NCBI RefSeq assembly: GCF_040436345.1
Contig: NC_133221.1
Span: 16,985,165-17,049,164, forward strand
From: Pagrus major
Lineage: Eukaryota > Chordata > Actinopteri > Spariformes > Sparidae
DNA: 64,000 nt
Reading direction: 5' to 3'
Position numbers and translations under genes: made by a program. This document shows, piece after piece, positions 13,482-27,600 of this stretch; the first letter of the stretch is position 1; every line of letters starts with the position of its first letter. The notes below the pieces were generated by a model. That model was not told where the DNA came from. It ran no database searches and saw only the letters and a program-made list of their open reading frames with translations.

Positions 13482-14564
13482 CTAGTTGGTCTCTGCTACC
13501 AAATCATACCTGGACAAACAGAAAGGAAACAATTTGTTGTTTTCAACAATCATGAAGAAAGTAACATTTGAACATTCAATTCTATTATTACACAATATTG
13601 TGTAGTAGCTCTTTAAATTATTACCATTGTGTGACACCAGCCTTGAGGTCAATTTGGTCCAGGTCCAGCTGCAACTGAGGGCAACAAGAAGAAGCAAACA
13701 ATTTCACATTTCTGTATCTCTGGTGTTTGGTCGTAATTACTAGGTAAACACCAAGGAATTATGTGATGTTTTTGGCAATAACTAAGGCGTGAGTGATGAT
13801 ATATACCTTGCCGATAAGCTCCCTCTCTCTGCTCATAAAGGAGACACTGTTCTTCACAGACAGGTCCAGTCTTCTCTGAATGGACTCCTCCAGGGAGAAA
13901 TCAAAGTCAAACCTACAAAAAGAAACAGAAAGGTGGGTCAATTAACATCCTCCCACTTTCTTCAGTGTCTCATTTCTTTGTCTTACCTCTCGTTGAATTC
14001 TGGGTTGAGGTCTCTCTTCTTGGTGGCAGTTCTCCTCTTGGTGGTAGCCTTCTTGTCGGGCAGCAGGATGAATGAAATGTAAGGGTCTGCACCATCCTTG
14101 GAGCAGGCTGCCAGGGCTCTGTGGGTGTAGAGCAATCACAGTTAGCATATATGCTGATACAGAGGGCTCCAGGTCAAAAAAGTGATGGTAAAGAGGCAAC
14201 GTATTAGTAGAGACCTGCAGGAGTGAACGGTGATGAAAAGCCTGCTCTCCTCTGTGGAGTAGGCGATGGTGAGCTTCACCTGGCTGGCTGTGGCTCCGTT
14301 ATCACCTCTGAAGACATAGTGTAGAAATTGATATTATTTAAATACTTTGACCAAAACAGACACAAACCAGGATGAAATAAATTGGAAAACGGTCCACTAC
14401 ACTGATAACTACTATCTTTACAGTGGAGTGACTCACAAGGAGAATGTATTTCTCTGTCTGAGGTCTAAATGGGAAGGAACCCATCTGGGAATGACTTCTT
14501 CCATGCCGCCTTCACCTGCATCCCCTGGAGCTCCACGACACACCGCCAGCTGAGTGTCCAAGAT
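13482..14564 (-). other. esyt1: esyt1 coding exons 26-31 (linker and C2E)
   Basis: Exons are 14437-14564, 14215-14307, 13987-14118, 13807-13912, 13625-13674 and 13482-13509 (TAG stop). Exon 26 is a poorly conserved linker. Exons 27-31 form C2E, with a basic stretch around KKATTKRRTATKKR and then DLNPEFNER and SFMSRERELIGK. In mammals this C2 domain binds PI(4,5)P2 at the plasma membrane. For exon 30 I chose the acceptor CTCAG before TTGCAG because it restores LQLDL, matching human VQLDL. The protein ends WYDLVAETN. Confidence 0.9.
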
Positions 14565-17500
14565 CTGCAAGACATTCAGGGATAGAAATCATAGCTGAGC
14601 ATGGCATCACTGCTGCACAACAATTTTTAACCTCATGTCAGAATAAGGTCGAAACTATACAGACTTGATATACAGCAAGCTGAAAAGGTTACGTTTTCAC
14701 CCATGTGTGGAGAATGGGTCTCAGCCCAGAATAGACCCAATTAAAGTGTGGTGTGGATCTGGATAAAAGGATGGATCCAGGAGTTTTTTCAAACTTTTTT
14801 TTAACATTGCAAGATTTCAAATTTTCGTTAATCTCTCAGGGAATAAAGCATGGATGTTAATGAAAAAAATCAGGCATGTAGAATTTGATGCAGATCCTAA
14901 ATCTGGTGTGCTTAAATTGTCATCAAGCAGTTATAGGTGAGTTAATATTTAGAGTGATACAGGGCCACTGAGTTTGATATTGGATTAGGCTTCATTGAAT
15001 CAAAGGGGACTGTTGGGCCTTGACGGAGGTATTCATCTGTAAAACAGTTGAGAAAAAATCTTTGGTGTGTAGAAAAAAAAATTGTCAAGATCATTTTTCC
15101 AGGGTTTATTGTTGTAATACTAATTTTGGCCACCGTGGCTGAAGTGCACCACTGCTACATGTTCTACATAATGCAAAAGCATTCATGTTTTTTTATTCTA
15201 AACACAAGCTACATATAAGTAGATACAATTTAAATAATATGTCTAGCAGTTTATCACTCTATTTTTCAATTCACAAACATTTCATTATTTTTATTATACA
15301 TTCATAAGCATTTTCATTACTTCTCTTTTGTCAATTGTTTTTTGTTACTTCAACCCTTGAGGCCACTTTCCTTAAATGATAAATGTCATTTTTGTGTTGT
15401 GAATGATGAATGTAAGATGGGGGGAAATGACAAAACATGGCTCTGGGGAATGTATTGCAATTAATTAGTGCAGAGAGACATATCGTCAGTACCTTGAGAG
15501 TGACCCTCAGTAGTATCTGGCTTTCTGGCAGCGCTCCATCCAGGTTGAGCCAGCGGTCCAGCACCAAGCCCGGCTCAACCAGCACCTCTCTGAGCGGAAG
15601 TGTCAAGGACCCAAGGGCCTGGCCCCAGCTGTGGGAGAGCTACATACAAACATAGATACACAGTCAAACACTTTTCACTTTTGTCATATCTGTATTTTAT
15701 TAATTTAATTTGCTCTACAGCTTTGTAGTTCAGACAAAACTGAATGACTCTCACTTTCACTGTGAGTGTTTCATCTCTGGGGTCACGAATCAAATAGTGG
15801 AAGGCTTCGTCCCAACGAGGAGATGTGGAGCGCTCACAAATCTTTGGAAAGAAAGAACCGGATAATTAAATGACTTTCAAACAGCTGTTTTCTTATGTTG
15901 CATTCACAAGCGCATCTAAGACGTCACAATCCTACCTTGGTTCTGTGTGAGATGCCTTTGAGGATAACGTCAGCCCCGACTTTTGGCTCCTTTCCACTCT
16001 TCTTCAACTGAAATCACATACAAAGAATACTGCAATCCAAAAACTGTAATCAACTGAATTTATTTAAACATGCAGCTGTGTTGGGACACTACAGTGTTTC
16101 ATACAATACACTGGCAATGAAAGCAACGATTGTACCTCTTTAGTGCAAAGAAAAACACATCACAATAAACAAGATACAGCTCCCCAAGGACTCAGAGGTA
16201 TGATCTCACCGGCAGGCCATGGGCACGCTCCACATACACAAACAGCACAGCTGCTGATGGCACGACCTTGTTCTGGTACGACTGCTGACTCTGGTACTGC
16301 AGGATCTGAAGGGAGAAATTATATCACACAGAAAGAGAAATAAAGTGAGAGTTTTAGTAACACTGGTTGTGCAATAGGAAAGTGTGGTTGACATTTCCTT
16401 TGCAACAGTACAAATAAAGAACATAAATAAACTAATCTACACAAAACATCTTCAAAGATATCTCCTTCCTGCTGAATAAAAGCTGTATCAGCCATGGCAA
16501 CCAAACAACCATGCTAAAAAAACAAGGGTAACCAGACTCTCATAGTGCAAGAGGCAGCATTTAAAATATAGGTTTGGATTGTTTTCAAGGTTGCTGTTTT
16601 GTTTTTGTGCACACTGGCCATGAAGCAGTCCCTCTGCCGCAGCTCAGCAAAGAAACACAGTCCATGGAAAAACAAAATGGGGATGTCATACCAAAAAGAT
16701 TGTATTTTTGGAAGATATTAACTTGATTTAGTTAACTCGGGCTGCTGAATCCTCAGTTTTAACTTTGGTTTAACTTTGAAATGTGTATTTTATTTCTTAA
16801 AGTCATGACTGCGAAGAGGGGGACATCTGGAGGAGATCACTTTATGGCCAGTGTGGAGAGGAGGAATATTCCACTGAACTACCAAACTCTTTTATACGCA
16901 ATGTGAGAATAATAATAAGATATTATTATATTATGTTTTAAGATACTTCAGATACTTGAGAGGGCCTTTAAAACCCCCTTGTTCAAAAGAGTCATTACAC
17001 CAAATCCTCCTGCTGCACTACGTGGCTCATCTGAAGCTAATAATTATGATATAATCTGATCTGGCTCATCTTATACTTCTTTTAGGAAGGAGATTCATAA
17101 AGATTTGCAAAAATAGTAAGTGCTGCAAGCAGGAACAGTTACTAGAAAGTGTCTTTAACAAGAAATAAATTAACATCATTTGACATAATTTACGATAATT
17201 TTTCCCAAAGCCTGCAACTGGATGAGTTTGTAAAATTATGGGGAAAGTGGATCTCATATTCAGCTTTAAAGTCCATGATTGGTCTAATCAATCATGGACT
17301 TTTTATTATGTACTTTAATTTTTATACTTGTATCTTTTTTTTTTCCATTAATTTATTTGTACTTATTTACTATTGTGTTACTTATTATTACTCAATTTAT
17401 TATGATCCTTTTATGCAGTTGTTTAAAGCAACCTTAAAATAACAGCTTCAAAATCATTTTGCACTATGTAACTTCAGTGAGAGGCTAGGATCCAAGTGTT

Positions 17501-20500
17501 ACATACATGTTTACTTCAACATACAAGTTTTCAACCCATAACATTGTTATAACGTAATAAGTTTTGTTTGTAGTTACCACCTACATTATGTCTGACAATT
17601 TTTTATTTAAGTCACTCATAAACTGTAGGGGGCGCCAAATCGCACAAAATGCCAATTTCTACATAATGTTGCTTTAAAAAAGGCTTTACACAGTCAGGGC
17701 TTCTAGGTTTTAATATAATTAGTACACTGTTGCCTGGGTACATCCATTTAAAAAGATAATAAAAAATAAAACATGGACAGTAAGTATCTTACCTGCTCAA
17801 GTCTGGGTAGGTCAGAGACTCGAGGCAGCCACTCCAGGATCAGGTGAACTCGACCTGACTTCACATCATTTAGAGTGTACCACTGTAACAAGAGTGGCAC
17901 AGAAACATTACAAATAAATATAAATATAACTTGTCAAATTATCTGTTAAAGTATCTGTCACTAACCGTATCAATGAATTGTGCGCTGATGATATCTCGTA
18001 GGTTAAGCTTGAACCTGCAACAGACAAGACTCAATCAACATTTTATCCTCCTTTGCATTGACCGGCTTTCCTTAAAAAAAAAACCTTTTAAGAGCCAGAT
18101 TTGCTGTTAAAGTTGAAAGTTTTCACCTCCCGAGGAAGTCATCCTGATCGATGTCCTTGTCGAACAACTCAAACTGGATCTCCTGACCAGGAAGCTGGGT
18201 CAAAATCACCTGGATCATAGAAAACACAACATCTAAGCCTAACAGTTTTAGCAGATGAGTAGAAGAACTATGTACTTAACAAAGGCGATACCTCGTAGAG
18301 TTCGTTCCAGATGGGATTGAGGTTCTCTTTGATGGTGTGGCTCCGGTAAGTGATACCAGCCACGCGGATCTTGACGTAGGGATCGCTCTTCCCCTTCACC
18401 ATGCCACCCATGAAGTTGTCCTTTGCTATCAGGTTTTGGGCCTCCGCCAGATGGATACGCAGCACTCCCTGTGGACAGAACAAGGACAGGGAGTGCTCTT
18501 ATAGTGTGTGTGAGAGAGGGCTAAGCGTTGCTGCCGTTTCACACTTGGTAACTGTTTTTCACCTCAGTTGCAAACTCTGGGTCGGGTGTGGTGTGCTGAG
18601 GTCGTGCCGGTTGAGGATTACCTAACCCACCGGGCCCCATGGGGTTCAGCTCTGAAGTGATTCCCCCCTGACCGATCCCAGACCCGGAGGGCCCTGAGGG
18701 CCGAGGAGACGGAGTTGTAGGAGTGGCATCTTCACTCAGCCACAAAACCTAAATGTCAAGCAGAACACTCTTTAATTGCTTATTCACAACATAAGAGAGA
18801 ACATGCTGGTTTCCGTGTCACTGCTGCTCTGCTTCTCACAAGGATAGAAAGATGAGGCTGACATGTTGTTGGTCTTCTTTAGGTTCATTTTTTGTGCGAG
18901 GGTTACGTTCAGACATGTAAAGGGGAGGCAATAAGGAGAAGGAATTCATGTCATTCCAGTTGTGAAAATTTGTGGGTGCACATGTAATAGTGATTTTTAA
19001 CCTCCCCTGTATTACGTTCTTTAATCTCTGGGGGGTTTTTTTCCCCCATGGATGACTAACACACACAGAGTCATGGTATGTTTGAATCTGAGATCTTTGA
19101 GTTTTTGAAGGGAAAGTTGTGGGTGTGATACTGAAGCATGTGCCTGAGGCCACAGCTGTCCTTTGGGAGCTGCTAGGATTTCAAAGTCTTCCTTCCACAC
19201 AGACCCTTTAGCTGGGACTGAATCCTCATCTTACTTATTTTCTTCTCTCCTTCAACACATGAGTGTGCACAAAGAAAGAGTCCAAGTCTATGTGTGAAAT
19301 ACCGACCCTAAGCACAATCTTGGCGTAGATGCGGCTAGCAGAACCAGAATTCTCCAGCTGGAACCACTGGTCCATGGTGAGTTCAGGCGTGGCCAGAACA
19401 CGGATCAGAGGGATGGTCAGGCTGCCCAGGGACAGAGCACGGTCATCATCTTTCACCTGATTGGACAATACAGTAGCAGAAGATGTAAAGTCAAGATAAA
19501 TACAGCAGGAAAACAGATATCATGAAGGGAAAAGGGCCATAAACAGGTTAAAATGAAGAGAATGTAGTTTAAGAAATGAGTGAGAATAAGTAGGAAAATT
19601 GGTTAAAACCTTGAAGAAGGAAAATCTATAAGGTATTTAGTGCATGAATTAACTTGGGACACCTTGGGAGTAAGTTTATGTAAAATCATTGATGTGTTCA
19701 ATCGTTGCTGATAATGACTTACTTGAATGTCGATGTCTTGCTTGCGAGGATCCTGAATAAAGAAGGTAAAGGCATCCTCCCACACAGGGGCGTTGGTCCC
19801 GTAGCAAGTCTGCAGAAAAGAAAGGAAACCGTTCCTTATGCTCAGAGTTTGGTTTTAATGCACTAAGAAAAGTTTTATCCTTACCTTGCTCTCTTTAGTT
19901 GAATCCTGAATAGAAATCTGGACCATCGGGCTCGGGTCCTTGTTGCCTTTTCTCATCTGCAATATATCAAATCCATCGATGTGGGTAACAGATGAAAATT
20001 CAATGCACCCAACATGAGAGAGTCTTGTAATGGTAATCTTACAGGCAGTGCGTGAGCTTGATCAAGATAGATGGCGAGGATAGCGGCAGATGGAGGATCA
20101 GCCGTCTTACTGGTCAAGTTCTGGTTTGTCTGAATCACCTGGTAGAGGAACAACAAACAGAAGCAAGGAGCGTGTGAGCAGAGTGATCTGAAAGGTCCAA
20201 CCTGTGAACACCAACAATTTTTCCATTTTTATACTATCAATAACAAGTTGATGAAGAATGTGTTATTGATCAACTGTGTGACTGTTTTAGATTTGTCTAA
20301 TTTATTTTAATTAATGTTTTTAGATTGCTCTTAAGTTGTTTTTAAACTACAACTTCACTTTATTTGTCTTGAAACATCAAGAACAAAAGAACAAAAGAAG
20401 GAACCAGTATAAAGCAGGTTTTCCTTGGCCTGAACCATAGTGGTCTTATTCTACTGGTTGGAGGAGGCAACAATGGAGAAGTCAGCTGAGTTGGATAAAC

Positions 20501-21580
20501 ACAAATATCTGTAATAATAGAGCAAAACACTGCCAAACCTTGCATAATCTCGCCATCTTGTTACTACTGTTTACTTCCGCTGTCCATTGTGCAATGCGCT
20601 CAATTGAAGACACATTCTTAATTACAAAGGTTTAACTCACAATTGGTGGAAACGCGGGCTGGTTTGCTAGGTAACATGTTTCAAGAATCCTGGTTCAAGA
20701 AACGGAGCTAATTTGGTGGAAAAGGGGTGTCCTGATGGTTGCGTGGTTTAAGGAGTGTAAGACTTAATGTTCCTGATTCAGTTCTGGGAAGAAGCCTTTG
20801 ACGCATGTCATCACTTTCTTTCTTATGTTTCCTTTCTCTCTATACCATTAAATACCATAAATAAACAAATAACATTGCATAACAATCCACTGAACACCAT
20901 TGGGCAGTGCTGTGGACTCACCTCACTCAGTCTGTCAGCAGAGGACAGTAGAGAGAGCCACTCCAGCCGGAGGTGGACGCTGCCAGTTGAGACGTCCCTC
21001 AGATTGAACCACTGTTTACAAAAACAGAGGGCTTCATTAAACACACATTTTTCTCATCTGGCTGATTTCTTTGAGCCTGGATGAGATGGCAGGATAGAAG
21101 AAAATCAGAGCAGATCACGCGGAGGCACATGGGGCCTGCAATGTCACATGCTAACAGGATTACTGCAGATATTTTCCAGAGTGAGACAATCTAATAACTG
21201 AATTCTTATGCTTGCTGCAGTACAATAGTGACTCCAAAACCTCAAAAAGGCTAAATAGAAGCATCACTACTTACATCGTCCACAACTCTGGCCTTCTTTA
21301 CAATATCGAGATCCACCTTGACCCTGAAAGAGAGACAGATAAAGAGATAGAGAGAAAATCGTTGAAGGCATTAATCACAGAGATTAAGGCGTTCAAATAT
21401 CGCCAGAATCATGGCCCAACGTTGCAATAGCAGAGATGGAAATGACATGAGAAGCACATAGAGACCGAGTAAATGAATGAGAATGAATAAGCTACCTCCC
21501 CAGGAAGTCATCCTGGTCTGGGTCTTTGTCAAACACTTCCACTTCCAACTCCTGACCAGGTACTTCATGGACAATCACCT

Positions 21581-21614
<34 letters not shown>

Positions 21615-24600
21615 AATGGACAAATACGCAATACACACAACAAATATACAAATATAGATACAGCCACATGTGACACAATAACACAAGGGCATGCAAACAG
21701 AATCACAACAGCAAGATATTTTTACTGTTGTGCTGGGTAGATATTAAAGAAGACCTATAATGCCTTTTTGTTTTTTTTTCTTTCATTCGGTGTGTTATAA
21801 AGGTTCACGCGCGTGTAAAAATATTTGAAAGTTAAAAAGGACAAAGTCCGCACCAACAGGAGCTCCTCTCTCCCACAGAAAACTCTGCTCCTTAAACGCC
21901 TTGTCAGAAGTCCCGCCTTTAATTCAGTGACTTTGTGACATCACACTACGTCACAAAGCCACACATTAGCATAATTCCTGCGTTGCAAATGGTTGGGCTT
22001 GCAAAAATTGATTTAGCACAGCTGCTCTGTTGGTGTTAGCAGTGCTGGGTCAGGCGTGTGTGAGCTGACCAATTAGAGCAGACTGGGTATTTGGGAAGGG
22101 TGGCCTTAAAGAGACAGGAGCTCAAACAGAGCTTTTCCGACAGAGGGGGAATACGGTGCTGCAGTACCGGACTGTTTGAGAAAACTGATGTGTTTTTTGA
22201 ACATTGAAGCATGTAAACCTATTCTAGTAGTAACCCAAAATACAAATCATGAACCTGAAAATGAGCATGATATGTCTCCTTTAATCATTTAACATCTATT
22301 CAGTGTTTGGTTCAAATTTCATAAACAACAAGAAAGACAAATGTGTCCTTGAGCAAGCAGTTTTCGCAAGAGCTGCTTATCTCGGAAACAGGGGCTTCCT
22401 GCCACCAGAGTAGATAAAAATCACCACAACTGTTTATCTCTGCACCAGTGATGTATTTACTACTAAACACTTCTCTACACAGCCCTTACAAAGAAAGGAC
22501 ACCAACACCAAGCTATAACTTTAAGCGCACAAACTGGTGGGAAGTGCAGCACTTGAATACAAAGCCGTATATCTCATGTTTCTCTCAGCTCAGTATATTT
22601 TCTGCCCTACCAGTTCCTCTCACCTCATACATCTCCCTCCACTGTGGGTTCAGGTTGCTGTCCACGTGATGAGAGGTGAAAATCTGGGTTCCTACACGCA
22701 GAACAGCGTACGGGTCTGACTTCCCGTCGATTAATCCTTTGATTACTGTATCCTTGGCAGTCAGGTCCTCAGCCTCCAGCAGGTGGATGCGCACGACTCC
22801 CTGATATGTGCACGAAGGAAAACAAAGACGGTCAAAATGTTAGTCAACAGGCATCCATGTCTTTCATTGGAATTTGCTTGAATTTTAATGTGTTTGCTTG
22901 CAGCTGAAACAGATTCAGTCTGTGTGGGTCCATGTTTTTCTCCAGGCCATTCATTATTGAGACAGTTACCCTTGGGAGAGGGGAGCGGAGCTGCGCAACG
23001 TGCAGGTCGGCCACCAGGGGAACAGTGAGACGGTTGGGGAGCACCAGGTGGGAGGCTATTGCATCCATTATCATAGTGTCCGACATGGCACTGCAAATGA
23101 ATGCGAGGACGATGTTGGGGGACACACGGGAGGGACACACAGACAAACAGACAGAGGCTAGATACTACTGTGGACCATATGAACATGCATAAATAACATG
23201 ATATTCAGGTTCTCAGTGACAGAACCAACACGAAGCACCCACTGGCTAAAGATGAGGACAGTTCTCTGTGAAATCATGTTGGCTAATGTTGTCTAAAGGA
23301 GGAATGCAATTACAAAATAATGACAAGCTGTCATTCAAAGTATTGCCAGAGGGAACTGCTGTCAAGTCCACCTCTGACGATGCTTTACTTGTATTTTCAC
23401 AGAAGCACATTATATAAGATTTTAACACAGACAGCGTAGAATCAGCCACCATACAATTACACCGAATATGGACGTTAAATATAGTTGCATTGTTCCCATT
23501 TGTTATCATTTCCTATTTATCTTCATATTCTCTTTAATTGTACTGTAGTTGATTCTACATTGTCTGCAATCTGACCTTACATAATGGACCTTAAAAACTG
23601 CCTTGATATAAACACATGAAGTCATAATAAACATAGCAAATAAGTACATCAGTACACAAGTATGGTATAAAGTTTAACAAGATAAAGGATAAGGCTGACA
23701 TTGTTCAATATTTTTCCTATTATCAACAAAAGTCATGAAAAGAACAAAACCAACAATGTGTTATTGTACATCATGTACATTTTTACAAAAGGAGTCATAA
23801 ATATTTCATTATTAAATGAAGAGGCTCAGTTGTTTCCCTAAACAGCTGTTCAATGTAGTTTAAAGCTGAAGTTACTCAAACAGGAGTGAATAGTGGATTT
23901 GTTTTGTGTTTTTATGCAGAGTAATACAGATTCAGTGCTTTATTGAGTTTCGAAGGGCTGTGTGTGTGGGACTGAATAAACTACAGTGCCCTTGTTCATC
24001 TTACTGAAGGAATCTTATCCAGTGCAACAGCGTGACTCATTTTAGTGTTTTCAGTCATTTTTGGACAACAATGGAGCTCTGTGATACAAAGGAATAATCT
24101 ATATCAGGTTGGTTTCAGTCTTTTCACACAGATTGTTTGCAATAACAAAAATATAGGATGCCGCCAGGATTTGAGCGCACAAATCTAACACTGAACAGAA
24201 AAAACACTGCGACTCTATGGGCTACATAAAAGTGATAAACTATAATGAATTTATTATTACAATAATACATAACAGCCCAGTCGCCAGGATAAAATGTTGG
24301 CATTTATTGTTCTGCAAGCCACTGATAAGTTCACATTTGTGTGCGCCATAGGCTACTTACCATATTAACATTTCTACACAACGTTTCATATCACGTTCAC
24401 ATTACGTTTATGATCTGACTTTAATATTAGGAGGCGGAGGGGATGGTGGTGGACTTACAGGCGAGGAGGCTGCCAAGTCAGTGATCGCAGTTCCAGACTG
24501 CGTTTCAACATTTGTAAGTGTGACACCACTGGATGACTTTAACAAGACCTCTGGACAATGTGACGACAAAAAATGCATTTTTTGACGAGAAGACGGGACA

Positions 24601-27600
24601 TCTCCATGTTTGAGGTGACCAAAATGAGTATTTTAACCAAGTGGTTTTTGTGTCTTAACCCAACCAGACCATAAGCACAGTGGTGTCACAACATAAAATA
24701 GAAAATTTAACCTGAGGAAAGTTTCAACATATCTGTGGTATGCAGAAGAATATATTGCCAATATGTATTCTGCCGATTGGGTCGATACTCATACTGCAGA
24801 TCTAAACATCATCAGCCTTACTATACTCAAACAGGATCCTCAATAAAAAAACAGTTGAAAACAAACACCAGACAGACAAAACAGATCAACACAGCCACTC
24901 CCTAAAACCAATCTACACATGGCTCTATCTTTTAACTCACTTCAGCCCAGGGATATCTAACAGGTTGGTCAGCCCAGTCCAGTTGATGTCCAGTTTCTAT
25001 GACACAGATAAAAGTGAAGACGTATGAATACCTACAAGCAGACCTCACATAACAATGCAGTGCAAAAGTGAAAAGTATCATTATGTGGTTCACTGGTGCG
25101 ACACTAACAGGCCTGCGGATGAAGAACATTGTGATGGCTCCGACCAGCGGCACGTCTCCAATTAGCGGCTCGAGGATCACACGCAGTTTCCCGTGGAGCT
25201 ACAAACAGAAAATGTAATATTGAACGAACAGCTTTAGGACACTTAACTATGACAATTAATGACGTAAGAATATCTTAATATTATTCTTATACCTGGACTC
25301 CTTTCACTCCAGCTTTGCAAAAGTACTTTTTGATTTCAACGTTGATCTCGACATCACCGGCGTAGCTGTAAGTGTAGAGATACATGTTTAACTAAGGGAA
25401 GCAGGATAGCTGATATGAGTTATGACAGAGCTGTTTACTCGTCTGTGTTAAGCAAACAAAGATCTGATGTAACAGACAAGAACAAACTTTACTCTAGTGT
25501 GGGACACTTCATAATAACTTTGCAATATTTCAGTGTCTGGCTTGCTTAAACACAAGCAACAATATAAAATAATGAAGAACCAGAAGTTGTGATGCATTAC
25601 CTCAGGTACAAATCCAACATAACCTGTCTCTTATCGTGTTCTGTGTGAGCTTTTACACCAACCACCTTCACAGCCTGTGAACACAACAGATGCTATTACA
25701 CAGAGCAAATACGACTGAAAGAGACTGTGATATCACATGAGCAAAGACACACATGAAGATTATCATCCGTCTTTATGCTTGGAATACCTGCCCTTCATAA
25801 CCGGACCTACATACATATTACCCACATTAATACCCTGGGACCACTGTTTCTTGGTCGTGGAACATTAACAGAATAAATTGCTGCTTTTATGACGAGCCAT
25901 TCGGATACCTTGTCTCCTAAGTTGACCTTGGTGAAGCTGAGGGTCTGCAGATGAATGCTGGAGGCTCGGATGGCAGGAGCGATGGTTTCCACCAGCAGCT
26001 TCTCCAGATACTGGCCAACAAAGGGCCAAGCCTGCTGCAGGATCTGCACGACAGAACATCCGGCCTTTCATTATTTTTCTTTGCAGATTTGAAAATGGCA
26101 ACGACAAGATCCAATGTTTAGTTAGATATATGATACACAAGATAGTATAAAGTGATAAATTAGTACCAGTAATGTAATGTTGTGCATGTTTGCATCCATG
26201 GTGCTAAAATTCACACCAAAACACACACACTTCACAGTGCCATGGCCACACACTGTTTGCCTTGCGGCTGAAATATTTCTAGAGAAGGTTTAGCAACATC
26301 CGACAAAAAGTGAACAAAAGCTCAACCAGCATGAATTCAGCAAGAGGAAGAATAAAGTTAGTGCCTGACAGTTGTTCGCCACAGATGTCAGATCAGATCA
26401 GATGATCAGATGTCTACTTGCAGCAGGACAGATTACTCAAATCTTCTTTTACTAAGGAGGATGGCAACACTTATACAGTCTGTAGGACACACAAGAGCCG
26501 GCGAGTGATCAAACAACTACAACAAGTAGAAACTAAGTGCCAACTACATAATTCCAGTGGCATGATAATATTACTATGACTGAACGCTGAGGTTGAAAAA
26601 CCATTTTGCGATTAATGTGACAGATGTAACGATTGCGATGTTGATTGACAAACAGTGGGAATGATCGTTTTTGCATTTTATTTTCAGTAAAAAAAAACAC
26701 AAAAAATAGTGTCTGTACTAAAAGAACATGTTTTCTTATATGTGGAGAAAAATAATTGTTGGTCAGGGCATCTCTGCAGCACGACAGTACTTATGCCACA
26801 TTTGACCTTAATCTTAAAAAATGCAGCTTCTTGTGATTTGGATATTGAGTTGGCCATATCGGGATTTTGATTATATTTAAAAATTTTGTGCAGCCCTTAA
26901 CAAAATTCAACAGTAATTATCTCAGCATGACCGAGACACTTCAGAACGTGGGTCATATGAATAAAAATAGTGCCAGGGCTACAATATTATGTGCAATCTA
27001 GCATAGTTAGTGCACAGTAAATAATTTGACATTTGTCTGCAGGAAATAATAGAACTCAACATATATGGAGACTAAAGCTTCCAATAACTCTAATAAACTT
27101 TGTATTTTTACTATGATTAGTACCCAAATTGCATGACTATTTACAGGAAACTTCTTTTGAAATCGTGAGGAAATAATCCTGAAATAGTGAATCCATAAAA
27201 ATAAAGTCAGTGTAGCAAGTTTTATTTGATATATTAGTTTGATTTGATTCTATGTGATCAGCATATCTGTGTTAGCACTTCACACAGCCTCACACTGGTG
27301 TCAGCTTCAGCATCTCAGTGTGAGGTGTAAGAGCGAGGCGCGACTGATCCTCTGACCTCCAAACTGAGGCTGGTGATGCTAACAGGCTACAGCTGCAGGA
27401 GGGTCTCCTTTATGTTATTTATGATGCAGTTACAAAGATGCAGTTAAGAATGATGCATGCAATAAAAGTGCAACCGCTCACAGGATCATAGACTCCCATT
27501 GCTTACATTAGCTCATTTTCCATGCAGATACAAATGCCTACATGTTGTCAAACATAACAAAAGGTGAGAACATTTCAGGGACGCTGCATGTTTGTTTGTG

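Larger units (their letters stand above)
19307..22800 (-). other. esyt1: esyt1 coding exons 9-16 (C2A and C2B)
   Basis: C2A exons are 22624-22800, 21496-21578, 21275-21323 and 20922-21011. C2B exons are 20043-20138, 19885-19956, 19723-19809 and 19307-19456. C2A shows DGKSDPY and DKDPDQDDFLGR, the Ca2+-site loops. The exon 10 acceptor is preceded directly by a TG microsatellite. The exon 16 donor reads AGG|GTCGGT; the GT four bases further would shift frame into a stop, so the first is required for the normal protein. Confidence 0.93.

Noticed and set aside
22761-23186. 141-codon minus-strand frame
   Set aside because: It is an alternative frame across esyt1 exon 8, intron 8 and the start of exon 9; the true frame matches the SMP and C2A domains.
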